From: Intestinirhabdus alba
Lineage (GTDB): Bacteria > Pseudomonadota > Gammaproteobacteria > Enterobacterales > Enterobacteriaceae
DNA length: 64,000 bases
Assembly: GCF_009711095.1 (NCBI RefSeq)
Contig: NZ_WMJZ01000002.1
Location: 202,623 to 266,622 of the forward strand
Reading direction: 5' to 3'
A model generated the notes under the pieces. The model did no database searches. It saw nothing but the letters and a program-made list of their open reading frames with translations, and was not told the origin of the DNA. Position numbers and translations under genes: made by a program. Each line of letters begins with the position of its first letter. Position 1 is the stretch's first letter. Below are positions 1 through 9,624 of this stretch, piece after piece.

Positions 1-104
1 GCTTCGTTCATGTACTCTTCGCCCGGTTTCTCCTGGTACGGCTCCACCCCAGCGATGGCGAGAATACTCAGGGACGATGTTTTACGGTTTTGCCCTTCTT
101 GCAT
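1..104 (-). CDS. dksA: DksA, RNA polymerase-binding transcription factor (partial, N-terminal 34 codons)
   Basis: Only the first 34 codons lie in the window; the gene continues beyond base 1. The translation starts [19 protein letters not shown] and continues through [14 protein letters not shown], matching E. coli DksA residue for residue as far as I remember it. DksA enters the RNA polymerase secondary channel and, with ppGpp, mediates the stringent response, lowering rRNA promoter activity. The ATG at 104-102 is preceded by an AGGAGA Shine-Dalgarno at 116-111. The coiled coil and zinc finger are not visible here. The gap to sfsA (105-280) must hold the dksA promoter; I could not place it with confidence. 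Confidence 0.96.
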   Translation of the reverse strand, partial: MQEGQNRKTSSLSILAIAGVEPYQEKPGEEYMNE

Positions 105-280
105 GTTGCTTCTCCTTAACACGCACTATCGATCCCCATGGTCGGGGGAAAATCAGGTCGCTATAAATAGCAGATGCTTTTCAGGATAGCAATTAACTCT
201 ATACAAGCCTTGACAACCCTGTGAAGAAAAGCGTATTTGCGCACGCGATCTGCCTATAAACTAACCCGCTGTTTTTGCCA

Positions 281-985
281 TTACAGCGTAATGGGTAAGG
301 GTTCCTTAAGAGTCATACCTGCGGTGGAAAGTTCCGCTTTATAGGCCAGAATTTCCACCCCCTTCTGCTGCGCTTCATACAAGAGCTGCGCATACCTGAC
401 GTCAATATGACGGGCGGGTGAAAATCGCCCGATAGCCGAGTGCAGCACCGCGAACAGGAGCACCGCCCGTTCGCCGCCCGCCGCGACGCTCATCAGTTCC
501 CGCAGATGCTTCTGGCCCCGTTCGGTAACGGCGTCAGGGAAATAGCCCTGCTCCTTTTCCGCCAGGGTAACCGATTTCACTTCAATATAGCAGTCGGGTT
601 GCAACTCTGCCTGCAGCATAAAATCAATACGGCTGCGTTCCGCGCCATACTTTACTTCGCTTTTCAAAGAGGTGTAGCCAGAAAGTTCTGGGATTAGCCC
701 GCTCAGGATCGCCTCCCGGGTCAGCCTGTTGGCCCACAGGGTGTTCACGCAGATCAGCGCGCCGCCCTGGGTCAGGGTAAGCTCCCAGGTGTGCGGATAT
801 TTGCGCCTGCCGTTTTCCGACGTGGAATAGAAGACGGTATCGCCCGGCGTGGCGCAGCCGGTCATGGCCCCGGTGTTCGGGCAGTGCAGCGTTAACTCAT
901 CGCCGTTCGGGGTCAGCACATCGGCCAGGAACCGCTTATAGCGGCGGACGAGAACGGCGCGCTGAAGGGGGGGAGAAAACTGCAT
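281..985 (-). CDS. sfsA: SfsA, sugar fermentation stimulation protein / DNA-binding protein
   Basis: A 234-residue protein of the SfsA family, full length. The N-terminal half has the family segment [12 protein letters not shown] (about residues 12-23) and the LHCPNTGAM motif near 34-42; the C-terminal half carries IEVKSVTL and [13 protein letters not shown], with acidic and lysine residues resembling a PD-(D/E)XK nuclease-like core. E. coli SfsA was described as a DNA-binding protein that stimulates maltose gene expression; its biochemical role remains poorly defined. It lies 13 bases downstream of thpR on the same strand and is probably co-transcribed with it, ahead of dksA as in E. coli. 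Start ATG at 985 has AGGAGAT just upstream. Confidence 0.93.
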   Translation of the reverse strand: MQFSPPLQRAVLVRRYKRFLADVLTPNGDELTLHCPNTGAMTGCATPGDTVFYSTSENGRRKYPHTWELTLTQGGALICVNTLWANRLTREAILSGLIPELSGYTSLKSEVKYGAERSRIDFMLQAELQPDCYIEVKSVTLAEKEQGYFPDAVTERGQKHLRELMSVAAGGERAVLLFAVLHSAIGRFSPARHIDVRYAQLLYEAQQKGVEILAYKAELSTAGMTLKEPLPITL

Positions 986-998
986 CTGATCTCCTTAA

Positions 999-1532
999 CT
1001 ATTCGGTAAGCGTCCAGCGCTGCAGCTGGGTGTAGCGGGTTCGTCCCCGGCTGAACGCCGAAGCGTAGAGGGCGAATTCGCGGACCGGAAACGACCAGCT
1101 GAAGCCGGGAGGGGGAATCGCCAGCGCCTGCCCGACGTCGCGCAGCAGCGTAATATGCGGATGAAAGGGCCGCGGGCTTTGATAACAGCCGCTGCGCGCC
1201 GCCTGAGCGCGCAGCATATCGGCCAGCTGCAGCAGCCCGCGCGGCGACCGGCGCGGGCCAAGCCAGACGATGCCCGAGCGCGGCCACTGGCCCGCGTCGT
1301 CCAGCCGGAGGGTAAATCCGGGCTGGCGAATACGCCCGGCAAGTTGGGTAAGGGCCCGGCGTTTTTCCGCGCTTACCTCCCCCAGAAAGGCCAGGGTCAG
1401 GTGCAGATTGTCGGCGGCGACGGGACGCCCGGCCTCTGGCGGAAAGCATTCGGCCCGCCAGCGGATAATTTCTTCACGAGTGGCGTCCGGCAGCGCCAGC
1501 GCGAAGAACAGCCGTTGAGGCTCAGAAGGCAT
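999..1532 (-). CDS. thpR: ThpR (LigT), RNA 2',3'-cyclic phosphodiesterase
   Basis: A 177-residue 2H phosphoesterase. Both catalytic H-x-T/S-x motifs are visible: HLTL near residue 44 and HITL near residue 125. The family hydrolyses 2',3'-cyclic phosphate RNA ends to 2'-phosphates and can ligate tRNA half molecules through a 2'-5' bond in vitro. Length agrees with the E. coli protein (about 176 residues). ATG at 1532 follows AAGGAG (1543-1538). It is divergent from hrpB, with the 179-base gap 1533-1711 holding both promoters, and is followed closely by sfsA. Confidence 0.93.
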   Translation of the reverse strand: MPSEPQRLFFALALPDATREEIIRWRAECFPPEAGRPVAADNLHLTLAFLGEVSAEKRRALTQLAGRIRQPGFTLRLDDAGQWPRSGIVWLGPRRSPRGLLQLADMLRAQAARSGCYQSPRPFHPHITLLRDVGQALAIPPPGFSWSFPVREFALYASAFSRGRTRYTQLQRWTLTE

Positions 1533-1711
1533 AGGGCGGCGCTCCTTAATGGATGATTAACGTGGCTGGCGGTTGCTCCGGGGGCCGGTCCGGCGGCTCC
1601 GATGCCCGCCGGGACTGACTTCGTCCGGGACGATACATTGCGCAGTTACGGAGGACGGGCGATACGATGCTACAATGCAGCGCGAAGAATGTTAACCCTC
1701 TGGAGCCATTT

Positions 1712-4141
1712 GTGACGTCGTTGCCCGTATCCGCCGTACTGTCTGACCTGCTCGCCGCCCTTGACGCCGCGCCGCAGGTGCTGCTGAGCGCCCCCACCGG
1801 GGCCGGAAAGTCAACCTGGCTGCCGCTGCAGCTGCTGGCGCATCCGGGCATCAACGGTAAGATCCTCCTGCTGGAGCCGCGTCGGCTGGCGGCGCGCAGC
1901 GTGGCGCAGCGGCTGGCGGAGCTGCTGGGGGAAGCGCCCGGCGAGACGGTGGGCTACCGGATGCGGGCGCAGAGCTGCGTCGGGCCGCAAACCCGGCTGG
2001 AAGTGGTAACCGAAGGGGTGCTCACCCGCACGCTCCAGCGCGATCCGGAGCTGAGCGGCGTGGGGCTGGTGATCCTCGATGAATTTCACGAGCGCAGCCT
2101 GCAGGCGGATCTGGCGCTGGCGCTGCTGCTGGACGTGCAGCAGGGGCTGCGCGATGACCTGAAGCTGCTGATTATGTCCGCGACCCTGGATAACGAGCGC
2201 CTTGCGCAGCGGCTGCCCGACGCGCCGGTAATTGTCTCCGAAGGGCGGGCGTTTCCCGTTGAGCGCCGTTACCAGCCGCTTCCGGCGCACGGCCGCTTTG
2301 AGGAGGGCGTTGCGGCGGCGGTGGCGGAGCTGCTGCGCCATGAGCGCGGCTCGCTGCTGCTGTTTCTGCCCGGCGTCGGAGAGATTCAGCGCGTGCAGGA
2401 AAAACTTAGCGAGCGGGTCGGCGACGACGTGCTGCTCTGCCCGCTGTACGGCGCGCTGGCGCTGAACGATCAGCGCAGGGCGATCCTTGCGCCGCCGCCG
2501 GGCAGGCGCAAAGTGGTGCTGGCGACTAACATTGCCGAAACCAGCCTGACCATTGAAGGTATCCGGCTGGTGGTGGACTGCGCCCAGGAGCGCGTGGCGC
2601 GCTTTGACGCGCGTACCGGCCTGACCCGGCTGATAACCCAGCGCGTCAGCCAGGCCTCCATGACCCAGCGGGCCGGACGCGCCGGGCGTCTGGAACCGGG
2701 CATCTGTCTGCACCTGTTGGCGAAAGAGCAGGCGGAGCGCGCCGCGGCCCAGAGCGAGCCGGAGATCCTGCAGAGCGATCTCTCGGGCCTGCTGATGGAG
2801 CTGCTGCAGTGGGGATGTCGCGATCCGGCGCAGCTTACCTGGCTGGACGCGCCGCCGGCGGTCAACCTGCAGGCCGCCGGGCGGCTGCTGGCGATGCTGG
2901 GCGCGCTGGAGGGCGATCGCCTGAGCGCGACGGGGCGGAAGATGGCGGCGCTGGGCAGCGATCCCCGGCTGGCGGCAATGCTGGTCGACGCCCGCAGCGG
3001 CGACGAAGCGACCACCGCCGCGAGGCTGGCGGCCATTCTGGAAGAGCCGCCGCGCTCGGGCAGCGCCGATCTCGGGGCGGCGTTTTCACGCGCTCATCCC
3101 GCCTGGCGGCAGCGCAGCCAGCAGCTGCTCAGGCGGCTCGGCGTGCGGGGCGGCGAGGCTGACGGCCAGCTTATCGCCCCTCTGCTTGCCCGCGGCTTTG
3201 CCGACCGTATCGCCCGCCGTCGCGGCCTGACCGGGCGCTATCAGCTGGCGAACGGCATGGGGGCGGCGCTGGACGCCGACGACGCGCTGGGCCGCCACGA
3301 GTGGCTCATCGCCCCGCTGCTGCTGCAGGGGAGCGCCTCGCCGGACGCGCGCATACTGCTGGCGCTGCCGCTGGATATCGAGGCGTTAACGCAGCGCTGC
3401 CCGCAGCTTCTGCAGCAGTCGGACACCGTCGAATGGGACGACGCGCAGGGCACCCTGAAGGCGTGGCGCAGGCTGCGCATCGGGGAGCTGACGATAAAAG
3501 TTCAGCCGCTGGCGAAGCCTTCGGAGGCGGAGCTGCAGCAGGCGATCCTCAACGGGATCCGCGACAAGGGCTTAAGCGTGCTGAACTGGACGCCCGACGC
3601 GCAGCAGCTGCGTCTACGGCTGCAGTGCGCGGCGAAGTGGCTGCCGGAGTATGCGTGGCCCGCGGCGGATGAGCCGACCCTGCTGGCGACCCTGGAAAGC
3701 TGGCTGCTGCCGCATATGGCCGGCGTGCGTTCGCTGCGCGACCTGAAGACGCTGGATGTGGGCCAGGCGCTGCGCGGACTCATGGCGTGGCCGGTGCTAC
3801 AACGGCTGGATAGTGCGCTGCCCTCGCATTACACTGTGCCGACGGGCAGCCGGATAGCTATCCGCTATCATGAAGATAATCCGCCCGCGCTGGCGGTCAG
3901 AATGCAGGAGATGTTTGGCGAGGCGACGACCCCAACCATCGCCCAGGGGCGGGTGCCGCTGGTGCTGGAGCTGCTGTCGCCGGCGCAGCGGCCGCTGCAG
4001 ATCACCCGGGACTTAAGCGCCTTCTGGCAGGGGGCCTACCGTGAAGTGCAAAAAGAGATGAAGGGACGCTACCCCAAACACCTCTGGCCGGACGATCCGG
4101 CAACTAGCGCCCCGACGCGGCGGACGAAGAAATATTCGTAA
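1712..4141 (+). CDS. hrpB: HrpB, DEAH-box ATP-dependent RNA helicase-like protein
   Basis: An 809-residue superfamily 2 DEAH helicase if translation starts at GTG 1712, which follows TGGAG (1701-1705) and gives the E. coli length; the frame is open upstream to 1667 but those 15 codons do not look like the family. Walker A GAGKST is at residues 30-35, the DEFH form of motif II at 123-126, motif III SAT in IMSATLD near 157, and motif VI QRAGRAGR near 330. An HA2-type region and the HrpB-specific C-terminal domain follow. Substrate and role in E. coli are not firmly established. A perfect 10-bp hairpin downstream (4203-4225) is a candidate terminator. Confidence 0.95.
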   Translation: MTSLPVSAVLSDLLAALDAAPQVLLSAPTGAGKSTWLPLQLLAHPGINGKILLLEPRRLAARSVAQRLAELLGEAPGETVGYRMRAQSCVGPQTRLEVVTEGVLTRTLQRDPELSGVGLVILDEFHERSLQADLALALLLDVQQGLRDDLKLLIMSATLDNERLAQRLPDAPVIVSEGRAFPVERRYQPLPAHGRFEEGVAAAVAELLRHERGSLLLFLPGVGEIQRVQEKLSERVGDDVLLCPLYGALALNDQRRAILAPPPGRRKVVLATNIAETSLTIEGIRLVVDCAQERVARFDARTGLTRLITQRVSQASMTQRAGRAGRLEPGICLHLLAKEQAERAAAQSEPEILQSDLSGLLMELLQWGCRDPAQLTWLDAPPAVNLQAAGRLLAMLGALEGDRLSATGRKMAALGSDPRLAAMLVDARSGDEATTAARLAAILEEPPRSGSADLGAAFSRAHPAWRQRSQQLLRRLGVRGGEADGQLIAPLLARGFADRIARRRGLTGRYQLANGMGAALDADDALGRHEWLIAPLLLQGSASPDARILLALPLDIEALTQRCPQLLQQSDTVEWDDAQGTLKAWRRLRIGELTIKVQPLAKPSEAELQQAILNGIRDKGLSVLNWTPDAQQLRLRLQCAAKWLPEYAWPAADEPTLLATLESWLLPHMAGVRSLRDLKTLDVGQALRGLMAWPVLQRLDSALPSHYTVPTGSRIAIRYHEDNPPALAVRMQEMFGEATTPTIAQGRVPLVLELLSPAQRPLQITRDLSAFWQGAYREVQKEMKGRYPKHLWPDDPATSAPTRRTKKYS

Positions 4142-4161
4142 AAGGTGAGTGCGGCCCGATG

Positions 4162-4193
4162 CCCTCACCCCGGCCCTCTCCCTGGGAAGAGGG
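4162..4193. repeat. GC-rich dispersed palindromic repeat after hrpB
   Basis: The segment CCCTCACCCCGGCCCTCTC followed by GGGAAGAGGG forms an imperfect hairpin. I recognise this wording as a dispersed intergenic repeat seen next to many enterobacterial genes; that is from memory, and its copy number here cannot be judged from one copy. Confidence 0.5.
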
Positions 4194-4202
4194 CGCAAAC
4201 GC

Positions 4203-4225
4203 AGGCTTTCTTAATAAGAAAGCCT
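4203..4225 (+). terminator. candidate terminator hairpin between hrpB and mrcB
   Basis: Perfect 10-bp inverted repeat AGGCTTTCTT (4203-4212) / AAGAAAGCCT (4216-4225) with an AAT loop, followed by a loosely T-rich stretch TGCTGTTTATTTTG. It lies 61 bases after the hrpB stop. The weak T-tract leaves termination efficiency open. Confidence 0.5.
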
Positions 4226-4315
4226 TGCTGTTTATTTTGAGAGAGTTCTTCTTCTGTTTTCTGACGGAAGCACAGAAAATCGGGCCATTGCGCCTGAACG
4301 TTGCGGAGAAAAAGC

Positions 4316-6832
4316 ATGGCCGGGAATGACCGCGAGCCAATCGGACGTAAAGGGAGACCCTCGCGTCCGGCGAAACAAAAGGTGAGCCGTCGTCGCCTCA
4401 AAGACGATGAGTATGACGACGATTATGACGATGACTATGAGGATGAAAAGCCAATGCCGCGTAAAGGGAAAGGCAAGGGGCGCAAGCCTCGCGGCAAGCG
4501 CGGCTGGCTGTGGCTGCTGCTGAAGCTGTTGATTGTATTTGTGGTGCTGTTCGCCATCTACGGCGTGTATCTGGATCAAAAGATCCGCAGCCGTATTGAC
4601 GGCAAGGTCTGGCAGCTGCCGGCGGCCGTTTATGGCCGCATGGTCAACCTCGAACCAGAGATGTCGGTCAGCAAAAATGAGATGATCAGGCTGCTGGAGG
4701 CGACGCAGTATCGTCGGGTAACGAAAATGACCCGCCCCGGCGAGTTTACCGTTCAGGCGAACAGCATTGAGATGATCCGCCGTCCGTTTGATTTCCCGGA
4801 CAGTAAAGAGGGGCAGGTACGCGCGCGTTTGACCTTCGCCAGCGGACATCTGGAGACCATCGTCAACCTGGAGAATAACCGCCAGTTCGGTTTTTTCCGC
4901 CTCGATCCGCGGCTGATTACCATGATCTCTTCGCCGAACGGCGAGCAGCGCCTGTTCGTGCCGCGCAGCGGCTTTCCGGATCTGCTGGTGGATACGCTGC
5001 TGGCGACCGAAGATCGCCACTTCTACGAGCATGACGGCATCAGCCTGTATTCCATCGGCCGCGCGGTGCTGGCGAACCTGACCGCCGGGCGAACGGTGCA
5101 GGGAGCGAGTACGCTGACCCAGCAGCTGGTAAAAAACCTGTTCCTCTCCAGCGAGCGCTCCTACTGGCGTAAGGCGAACGAAGCCTATATGGCGCTGATT
5201 ATGGACGCCCGCTACAGCAAAGACCGCATTCTTGAGCTGTATATGAACGAGGTCTACCTCGGGCAGAGCGGCGATAACGAGATCCGCGGCTTTCCGCTGG
5301 CGAGCCTGTACTACTTCGGTCGTCCGGTGGAGGAGCTGAGCCTTGACCAGCAGGCGCTGCTGGTGGGCATGGTGAAGGGGGCCTCTTACTACAACCCGTG
5401 GCGTAACCCGAAGCTGGCGCTGGAGCGCCGTAACCTGGTGCTGCGTCTGCTGCAGCAGCAGAAGGTGATAGATCAGGAGCTTTACGACATGCTGAGCGCT
5501 CGTCCGCTGGGCGTTCAGCCGCGCGGTGGGGTGATCTCCCCGCAGCCGGCCTTTATGCAGATGGTGCGCCAGGAGCTGCAGACGAAGCTGGGCGATAAGG
5601 TGAAAGATCTCTCCGGCGTGAAGATCTTCACCACCTTTGATCCCGTGGCCCAGGACGCGGCGGAAAAAGCGGCCGTGGAGGGGATCCCGGCGCTGAAAAA
5701 GCAGCGCAAGCTGAGCGATCTTGAAACCGCAATGGTGGTGGTCGACCGCTTCAGCGGCGAAGTGCGGGCGATGGTCGGCGGGGCGGAGCCTCAGTTCGCC
5801 GGCTACAATCGCGCCATGCAGGCGCGCCGGTCCATCGGTTCGCTGGCGAAGCCGGCCACCTACCTGACCGCCCTGAGCCAGCCAAAGCTGTATCGTCTGA
5901 ACACCTGGATTGCCGACGCGCCCATCGCGCTGCGCCAGCCAAACGGCAAGGTGTGGTCGCCGCAGAATGACGACCGCCGCTACAGCGAGAGCGGCAGGGT
6001 GATGCTGGTGGATGCTCTGACGCGCTCGATGAACGTGCCGACGGTGAACCTGGGGATGGCGCTGGGGCTGCCCGCCGTAACCGATACCTGGGTTAAGCTG
6101 GGGGTGCCGAAGGAGCGGCTGAATCCGGTTCCGGCGATGCTGCTGGGGGCGCTGAACCTGACGCCGCTTGAGGTGGCACAGGCGTTCCAGACCCTTGCCA
6201 GCGGCGGCAACCGCGCGACGCTTTCGGCGCTGCGTTCGGTCATCGCTGAAGATGGCACGGTGCTGTATCAGAGCTTCCCGCAGGCCGAGCGCGCCGTGCC
6301 CGCCCAGGCGGCATACATGACGCTGTGGACCATGCAGCAGGTAATACAGCGCGGCACCGGCCGCCAGCTGGGGGCGAAGTATCCGGGCCTGCATCTGGCG
6401 GGGAAAACCGGGACCACCAATAACAACGTCGATACCTGGTTTGCCGGTATTGACGGCGGTCAGGTGACCATCACCTGGGTGGGGCGCGACAACAACCAGC
6501 CGACGAAGCTGTACGGGGCGAGCGGGGCGATGTCGATTTATCAGCGCTATCTGGCAAACCAGACGCCAGCCCCGCTGACCCTGACGCCGCCGGAGGATGT
6601 GACCGATATTGGCGTGGATTACGACGGCGGTTTCGTCTGTGGCGGTGGGGTGCGCTCGCTGCCCGTCTGGACCAGCGATGCCAACGCGCTGTGCCAGCAG
6701 AACGAAATGCAGCAGCAGCCGTCGGGCAATCCGTTCGATCACTCCTCTCAGCCGCAGCAGCAGCCGGCCCAGGAGCAAAAGGACGGTGACGGCGTGGCCG
6801 GCTGGATCAAAGAGATGTTTGGCGGTAACTGA
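4316..6832 (+). CDS. mrcB: PBP1b, bifunctional peptidoglycan glycosyltransferase/transpeptidase
   Basis: An 838-residue class A penicillin-binding protein. The cytoplasmic tail is highly charged with an Asp/Tyr-rich run (residues 31-43) and a Lys/Arg/Gly cluster, followed by one membrane anchor at about 64-86. The UB2H region, which contacts the activator LpoB, precedes the glycosyltransferase domain with catalytic Glu232 in [12 protein letters not shown]. The transpeptidase has Ser509 in the SLAK box, SMN, and KTGTT. It polymerises and cross-links lipid II during cell elongation and division. ATG 4316 has GGAG seven bases upstream; a TTG at 4301 in frame is a less likely start. The tail is Gln-rich. 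A UUCG-capped terminator follows at 6844. Confidence 0.97.
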   Translation: MAGNDREPIGRKGRPSRPAKQKVSRRRLKDDEYDDDYDDDYEDEKPMPRKGKGKGRKPRGKRGWLWLLLKLLIVFVVLFAIYGVYLDQKIRSRIDGKVWQLPAAVYGRMVNLEPEMSVSKNEMIRLLEATQYRRVTKMTRPGEFTVQANSIEMIRRPFDFPDSKEGQVRARLTFASGHLETIVNLENNRQFGFFRLDPRLITMISSPNGEQRLFVPRSGFPDLLVDTLLATEDRHFYEHDGISLYSIGRAVLANLTAGRTVQGASTLTQQLVKNLFLSSERSYWRKANEAYMALIMDARYSKDRILELYMNEVYLGQSGDNEIRGFPLASLYYFGRPVEELSLDQQALLVGMVKGASYYNPWRNPKLALERRNLVLRLLQQQKVIDQELYDMLSARPLGVQPRGGVISPQPAFMQMVRQELQTKLGDKVKDLSGVKIFTTFDPVAQDAAEKAAVEGIPALKKQRKLSDLETAMVVVDRFSGEVRAMVGGAEPQFAGYNRAMQARRSIGSLAKPATYLTALSQPKLYRLNTWIADAPIALRQPNGKVWSPQNDDRRYSESGRVMLVDALTRSMNVPTVNLGMALGLPAVTDTWVKLGVPKERLNPVPAMLLGALNLTPLEVAQAFQTLASGGNRATLSALRSVIAEDGTVLYQSFPQAERAVPAQAAYMTLWTMQQVIQRGTGRQLGAKYPGLHLAGKTGTTNNNVDTWFAGIDGGQVTITWVGRDNNQPTKLYGASGAMSIYQRYLANQTPAPLTLTPPEDVTDIGVDYDGGFVCGGGVRSLPVWTSDANALCQQNEMQQQPSGNPFDHSSQPQQQPAQEQKDGDGVAGWIKEMFGGN

Positions 6833-6843
6833 CCGTCGGACAG

Positions 6844-6876
6844 CGCAAACCCGCTTCGGCGGGTTTGCGTGCTTTT
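6844..6876 (+). terminator. mrcB intrinsic terminator (copy 1)
   Basis: CGCAAACCCGC (6844-6854), TTCG loop, GCGGGTTTGCG (6859-6869), then TGCTTTT. An 11-bp perfect stem closed by a UUCG tetraloop, 11 bases after the mrcB stop codon. Confidence 0.88.
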
Positions 6877-7011
6877 CCCTCCTGCGGCAAACAATGCAGC
6901 AGCCTGATATAGTAATCCATACTCTTTATGTGGCGTTTTGTTAACCCATTAGCCTGTCTGATGGCGCGTACCGCTTGCTAATCGCCGTTCACTTCGAATA
7001 TTATCCTGCGA

Positions 7012-7041
7012 TTATAATAATTCTCGTTTACGTTATCATTC
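7012..7041 (+). promoter_or_regulatory. fhuA promoter with Fur-type operator, duplicated upstream copy
   Basis: The AT-rich block TTATAATAATTCTCGTTT followed by ACGTTATCATTC resembles overlapping halves of the GATAATGATAATCATTATC Fur consensus and sits 23 bases before the ATG of the truncated fhuA start. Fur control of fhuA is established in E. coli. Because of the duplication, transcripts from this copy meet a second copy of the mrcB terminator about 60 bases later. Confidence 0.65.
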
Positions 7042-7063
7042 ACTTTTCATCAGAGATACACCA

Positions 7064-7171
7064 ATGGCGCGTTTCCAAACTGCTCAGCCAACTCGCTCGC
7101 TGCGCAAACCCGCTTCGGCGGGTTTGCGTGCTTTTCCCTCCTGCGGCAAACAATGCAGCAGCCTGATATAG
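7064..7171 (+). pseudogene. duplicated, truncated fhuA start (35-codon out-of-frame fusion)
   Basis: The first duplication copy holds the fhuA ATG and codons for MARFQTAQPTRSLRK. At the junction the frame runs into the copied mrcB terminator and intergenic DNA and stops at TAG 7169-7171 after 35 codons. The product would lack the complete signal peptide and every FhuA domain. It keeps the native promoter and ribosome binding site, so it might be translated; no function is suggested. Confidence 0.85.
7103..7135 (+). terminator. mrcB terminator (copy 2), now inside the fhuA upstream region
   Basis: Identical to 6844-6876. It lies between the upstream duplicated fhuA promoter and the second, fhuA-proximal promoter, so it should end transcripts from the upstream copy and insulate fhuA from it. 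Confidence 0.8.
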
Positions 7172-7270
7172 TAATCCATACTCTTTATGTGGCGTTTTGT
7201 TAACCCATTAGCCTGTCTGATGGCGCGTACCGCTTGCTAATCGCCGTTCACTTCGAATATTATCCTGCGA

Positions 7271-7300
7271 TTATAATAATTCTCGTTTACGTTATCATTC
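7271..7300 (+). promoter_or_regulatory. fhuA promoter with Fur-type operator, gene-proximal copy
   Basis: Identical to 7012-7041 and placed directly upstream of the fhuA open reading frame. The overlapping imperfect GATAAT-like repeats fit iron-dependent repression by Fur-Fe2+. This copy is expected to drive the fhuACDB mRNA. Confidence 0.68.
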
Positions 7301-7322
7301 ACTTTTCATCAGAGATACACCA

Positions 7323-9576
7323 ATGGCGCGTTTCCAAACTGCTCAGCCAACTCGCTCGCTGCGCAAAATCGCAGTCGTCGTAGCCACAGCGGTTAGCGGC
7401 ATGTCTGTCTATGCACAGGCGGCGGTTCAACCGAAAGAAGAGACCCTCACCGTTACCGCCGCGCCCGCCGCTCAGGAAAGCGCCTGGGGGCCGGCCGCCA
7501 CCATCGCGGCAAGACACTCCGCCACGGCAACCAAAACCGATACCCCGATTGAGAAGGTGCCGCAGTCTATCTCTGTGGTCACAGCTGAAGAGATGGCGCT
7601 GCATCAGCCGAAGTCGGTAAAAGAGGCGCTCAGCTACACTCCTGGCGTTGCGGTGGGAACCCGCGGCGCGTCATAATACTTATGACTACCTGATCATCCG
7701 CGGTTTCGCTGCCGACGGCCAGAGCCAGAATAACTATCTGAACGGCCTGAAAATGCAGGGCAACTTCTATAACGATGCGGTGATCGACCCCTATATGCTG
7801 GAGCGTGCGGAGGTGATGCGCGGTCCGGTTTCTGTGCTTTACGGAAAAAGTAACCCCGGTGGCCTGCTGAACATGGTCAGCAAGCGCCCGCTGAGCGAAC
7901 CGCTGAAGGAAGTCCAGTTTAAAATGGGTACTAACAGTCTGTTCCAGACCGGTTTTGACTTTAGCGACGCGCTGGACGACGATGGCGTTTACGCTTACCG
8001 CTTAACCGGCCTCGCCCGTTCGGCCAATGCTCAACAGCAGGGCGCGGAAGAGCAGCGTTACGCCATCGCGCCCTCTTTCAGCTGGCGTCCGGATGATAAA
8101 ACCAACTTCACCTTCTTCTCGTACTTCCAGAACGAACCGGAAACTGGCTACTACGGCTGGTTGCCGAAAGAGGGGACAGTGTCTAAATTGCCGAACGGCA
8201 AACGCCTGCCGACGGACTTCAACGAAGGGGCAAACAACAACACCTATTCCCGTAATGAGAAGATGGTGGGCTATAGCTTTGACCACGAGTTTAACGACAC
8301 CTTCACCGTGCGTCAGAATCTGCGTTATGCGCAGAACAAAGTTGCGCAGAACAGCGTCTACGGTTACGGCATGTGCTCGGATCCGATGTATTCGAGCGAT
8401 CCTGCGACCAGCCCGTGCGCCAGCGTTCCCCAGTCACAGTGGGGCCACACGCTGACCCGCCAGTACGTTATTGATAACGAGAAGCTGGAAAACTTCGCGG
8501 TGGATACCCAACTGCAAAGCAAGTTTGCCACGGGTTCTGTCGATCACACTCTGCTGACCGGCGTTGACTTTATGCGGATGCGTAACGATATCGACTCCTG
8601 GTTCGGCTATGCGGGTTCCGTTACGCCGTCTGATATCTATAACCTCGACCGCGGCGATTTCGACTTCGGCGCGCACCCTGAACCTTCAGGGGCTTACCGT
8701 ATTCTGAATAAGCAGAAACAAACCGGCCTGTACGTGCAGGATCAGATGCAGTGGGATAAGGTGCTGGTAACCCTCGGCGGTCGTTACGACTGGGCGAAAC
8801 AGGACTCCCTGAATCGTGTGTCTGGCATTACCGACTCGCGTGATGACAACCAGTTTACCTGGCGTGGTGGGGTTAACTATCTGTTTGATAACGGCGTAAC
8901 CCCATACTTTAGCTACAGCGAGTCGTTTGAACCGGCTTCCCAGACCGGGGCGAGCGGTAATATTTTTGCACCGTCAAAAGGTAAGCAGTACGAAGCGGGC
9001 GTGAAGTATGTGCCGAACGATCGTCCGATCGTTATTACCGGCGCGGTCTATCAGCTGACCAAATCCAACAACCTGATGTCTGACCCAACGCCAGGCTCCT
9101 TCTTCTCAATTGAAGGCGGCGAAATTCGCTCGCGCGGTGTGGAAATTGAAGCGAAAGCCGCGCTGTCGGCCAGCGTTAACGTGGTGGGGTCGTATACCTG
9201 GACCGATGCGGAATATACCACCGATACCACCTACAAAGGCAACACGCCGGCGCAGGTGCCAAAACATATGGCCTCCCTGTGGGGTGACTACACCATCTTT
9301 AACGGTGCGCTCTCTGGCCTGACGCTGGGGGCGGGTGGACGTTACTCCGGCTCCAGCTATGGCGATCCGGCGAACTCGTTTAAAGTGGGCAGCTATACCG
9401 TGGTGGATGCCCTGGTGCGTTATGACCTGGCGCGCTTTGGTATGGCAGGCTCTAACGTGGCGCTTCACGTCAACAACCTGTTCGATCGTGAGTACGTTGC
9501 CAGCTGCTTCAACACCTACGGCTGCTTCTGGGGCGCGGAGCGTCAGGTTGTTGCAACCGCCACCTTCCGTTTCTAA
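7323..9576 (+). pseudogene. fhuA: fhuA, TonB-dependent ferrichrome receptor, broken by a one-base frameshift
   Basis: Codons 1-117 give a signal peptide, the TonB box region (ETLTVTA) and the start of the plug, ending at TAA 7674-7676 directly after GTRGAS. The homologous frame resumes at once as NTYDYLIIRGF and runs to the C-terminal Phe (VATATFRF). Removing T7674 restores about 750 codons, against 747 in E. coli as I recall. Plug and 22-strand barrel segments are otherwise intact, with the long extracellular loop and its Cys pairs. FhuA imports ferrichrome and is receptor for phages T1, T5 and phi80, colicin M and microcin J25. As written the strain makes only a plug fragment. Possible alternative: a sequencing error. 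fhuCDB downstream are intact. Confidence 0.93.
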
Positions 9577-9585
9577 TTTTTCTTT

Positions 9586-9611
9586 GGGCGCGGCTTGCCG
9601 CGCCCGCTTTA
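9586..9611 (+). terminator. hairpin between fhuA and fhuC
   Basis: GGGCGCGGC (9586-9594) TT GCCGCGCCC (9597-9605): a 9-bp GC stem followed by only GCTTTA. It lies in the 48-base gap before fhuC and could lower readthrough or protect the fhuA mRNA end; the absence of a U-tract argues against strong termination. Confidence 0.5.
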
Positions 9612-9624
9612 CAAGTTGGCCGCT

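Larger units (their letters stand above)
6843..7367 (+). repeat. exact 259-bp tandem duplication spanning mrcB terminator, fhuA promoter and fhuA start
   Basis: Bases 6843-7108 and 7102-7367 are identical (266 positions compared, offset 259). The unit contains the mrcB terminator hairpin, the intergenic region, the Fur-type promoter and the first 15 fhuA codons. The junction at 7102-7108 is GCGCAAA, present both in the terminator stem and in fhuA codons 13-15 (ctG CGC AAA), so a 7-base microhomology explains the event. No base difference separates the copies, so the event is recent or an assembly artefact. Confidence 0.97.

Noticed and set aside
4232..6778. 848-codon open frame on the minus strand antisense to mrcB
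   Set aside because: It is a shadow of mrcB created by GC-rich third positions; composition is Arg/His/Gln-rich with no family resemblance.
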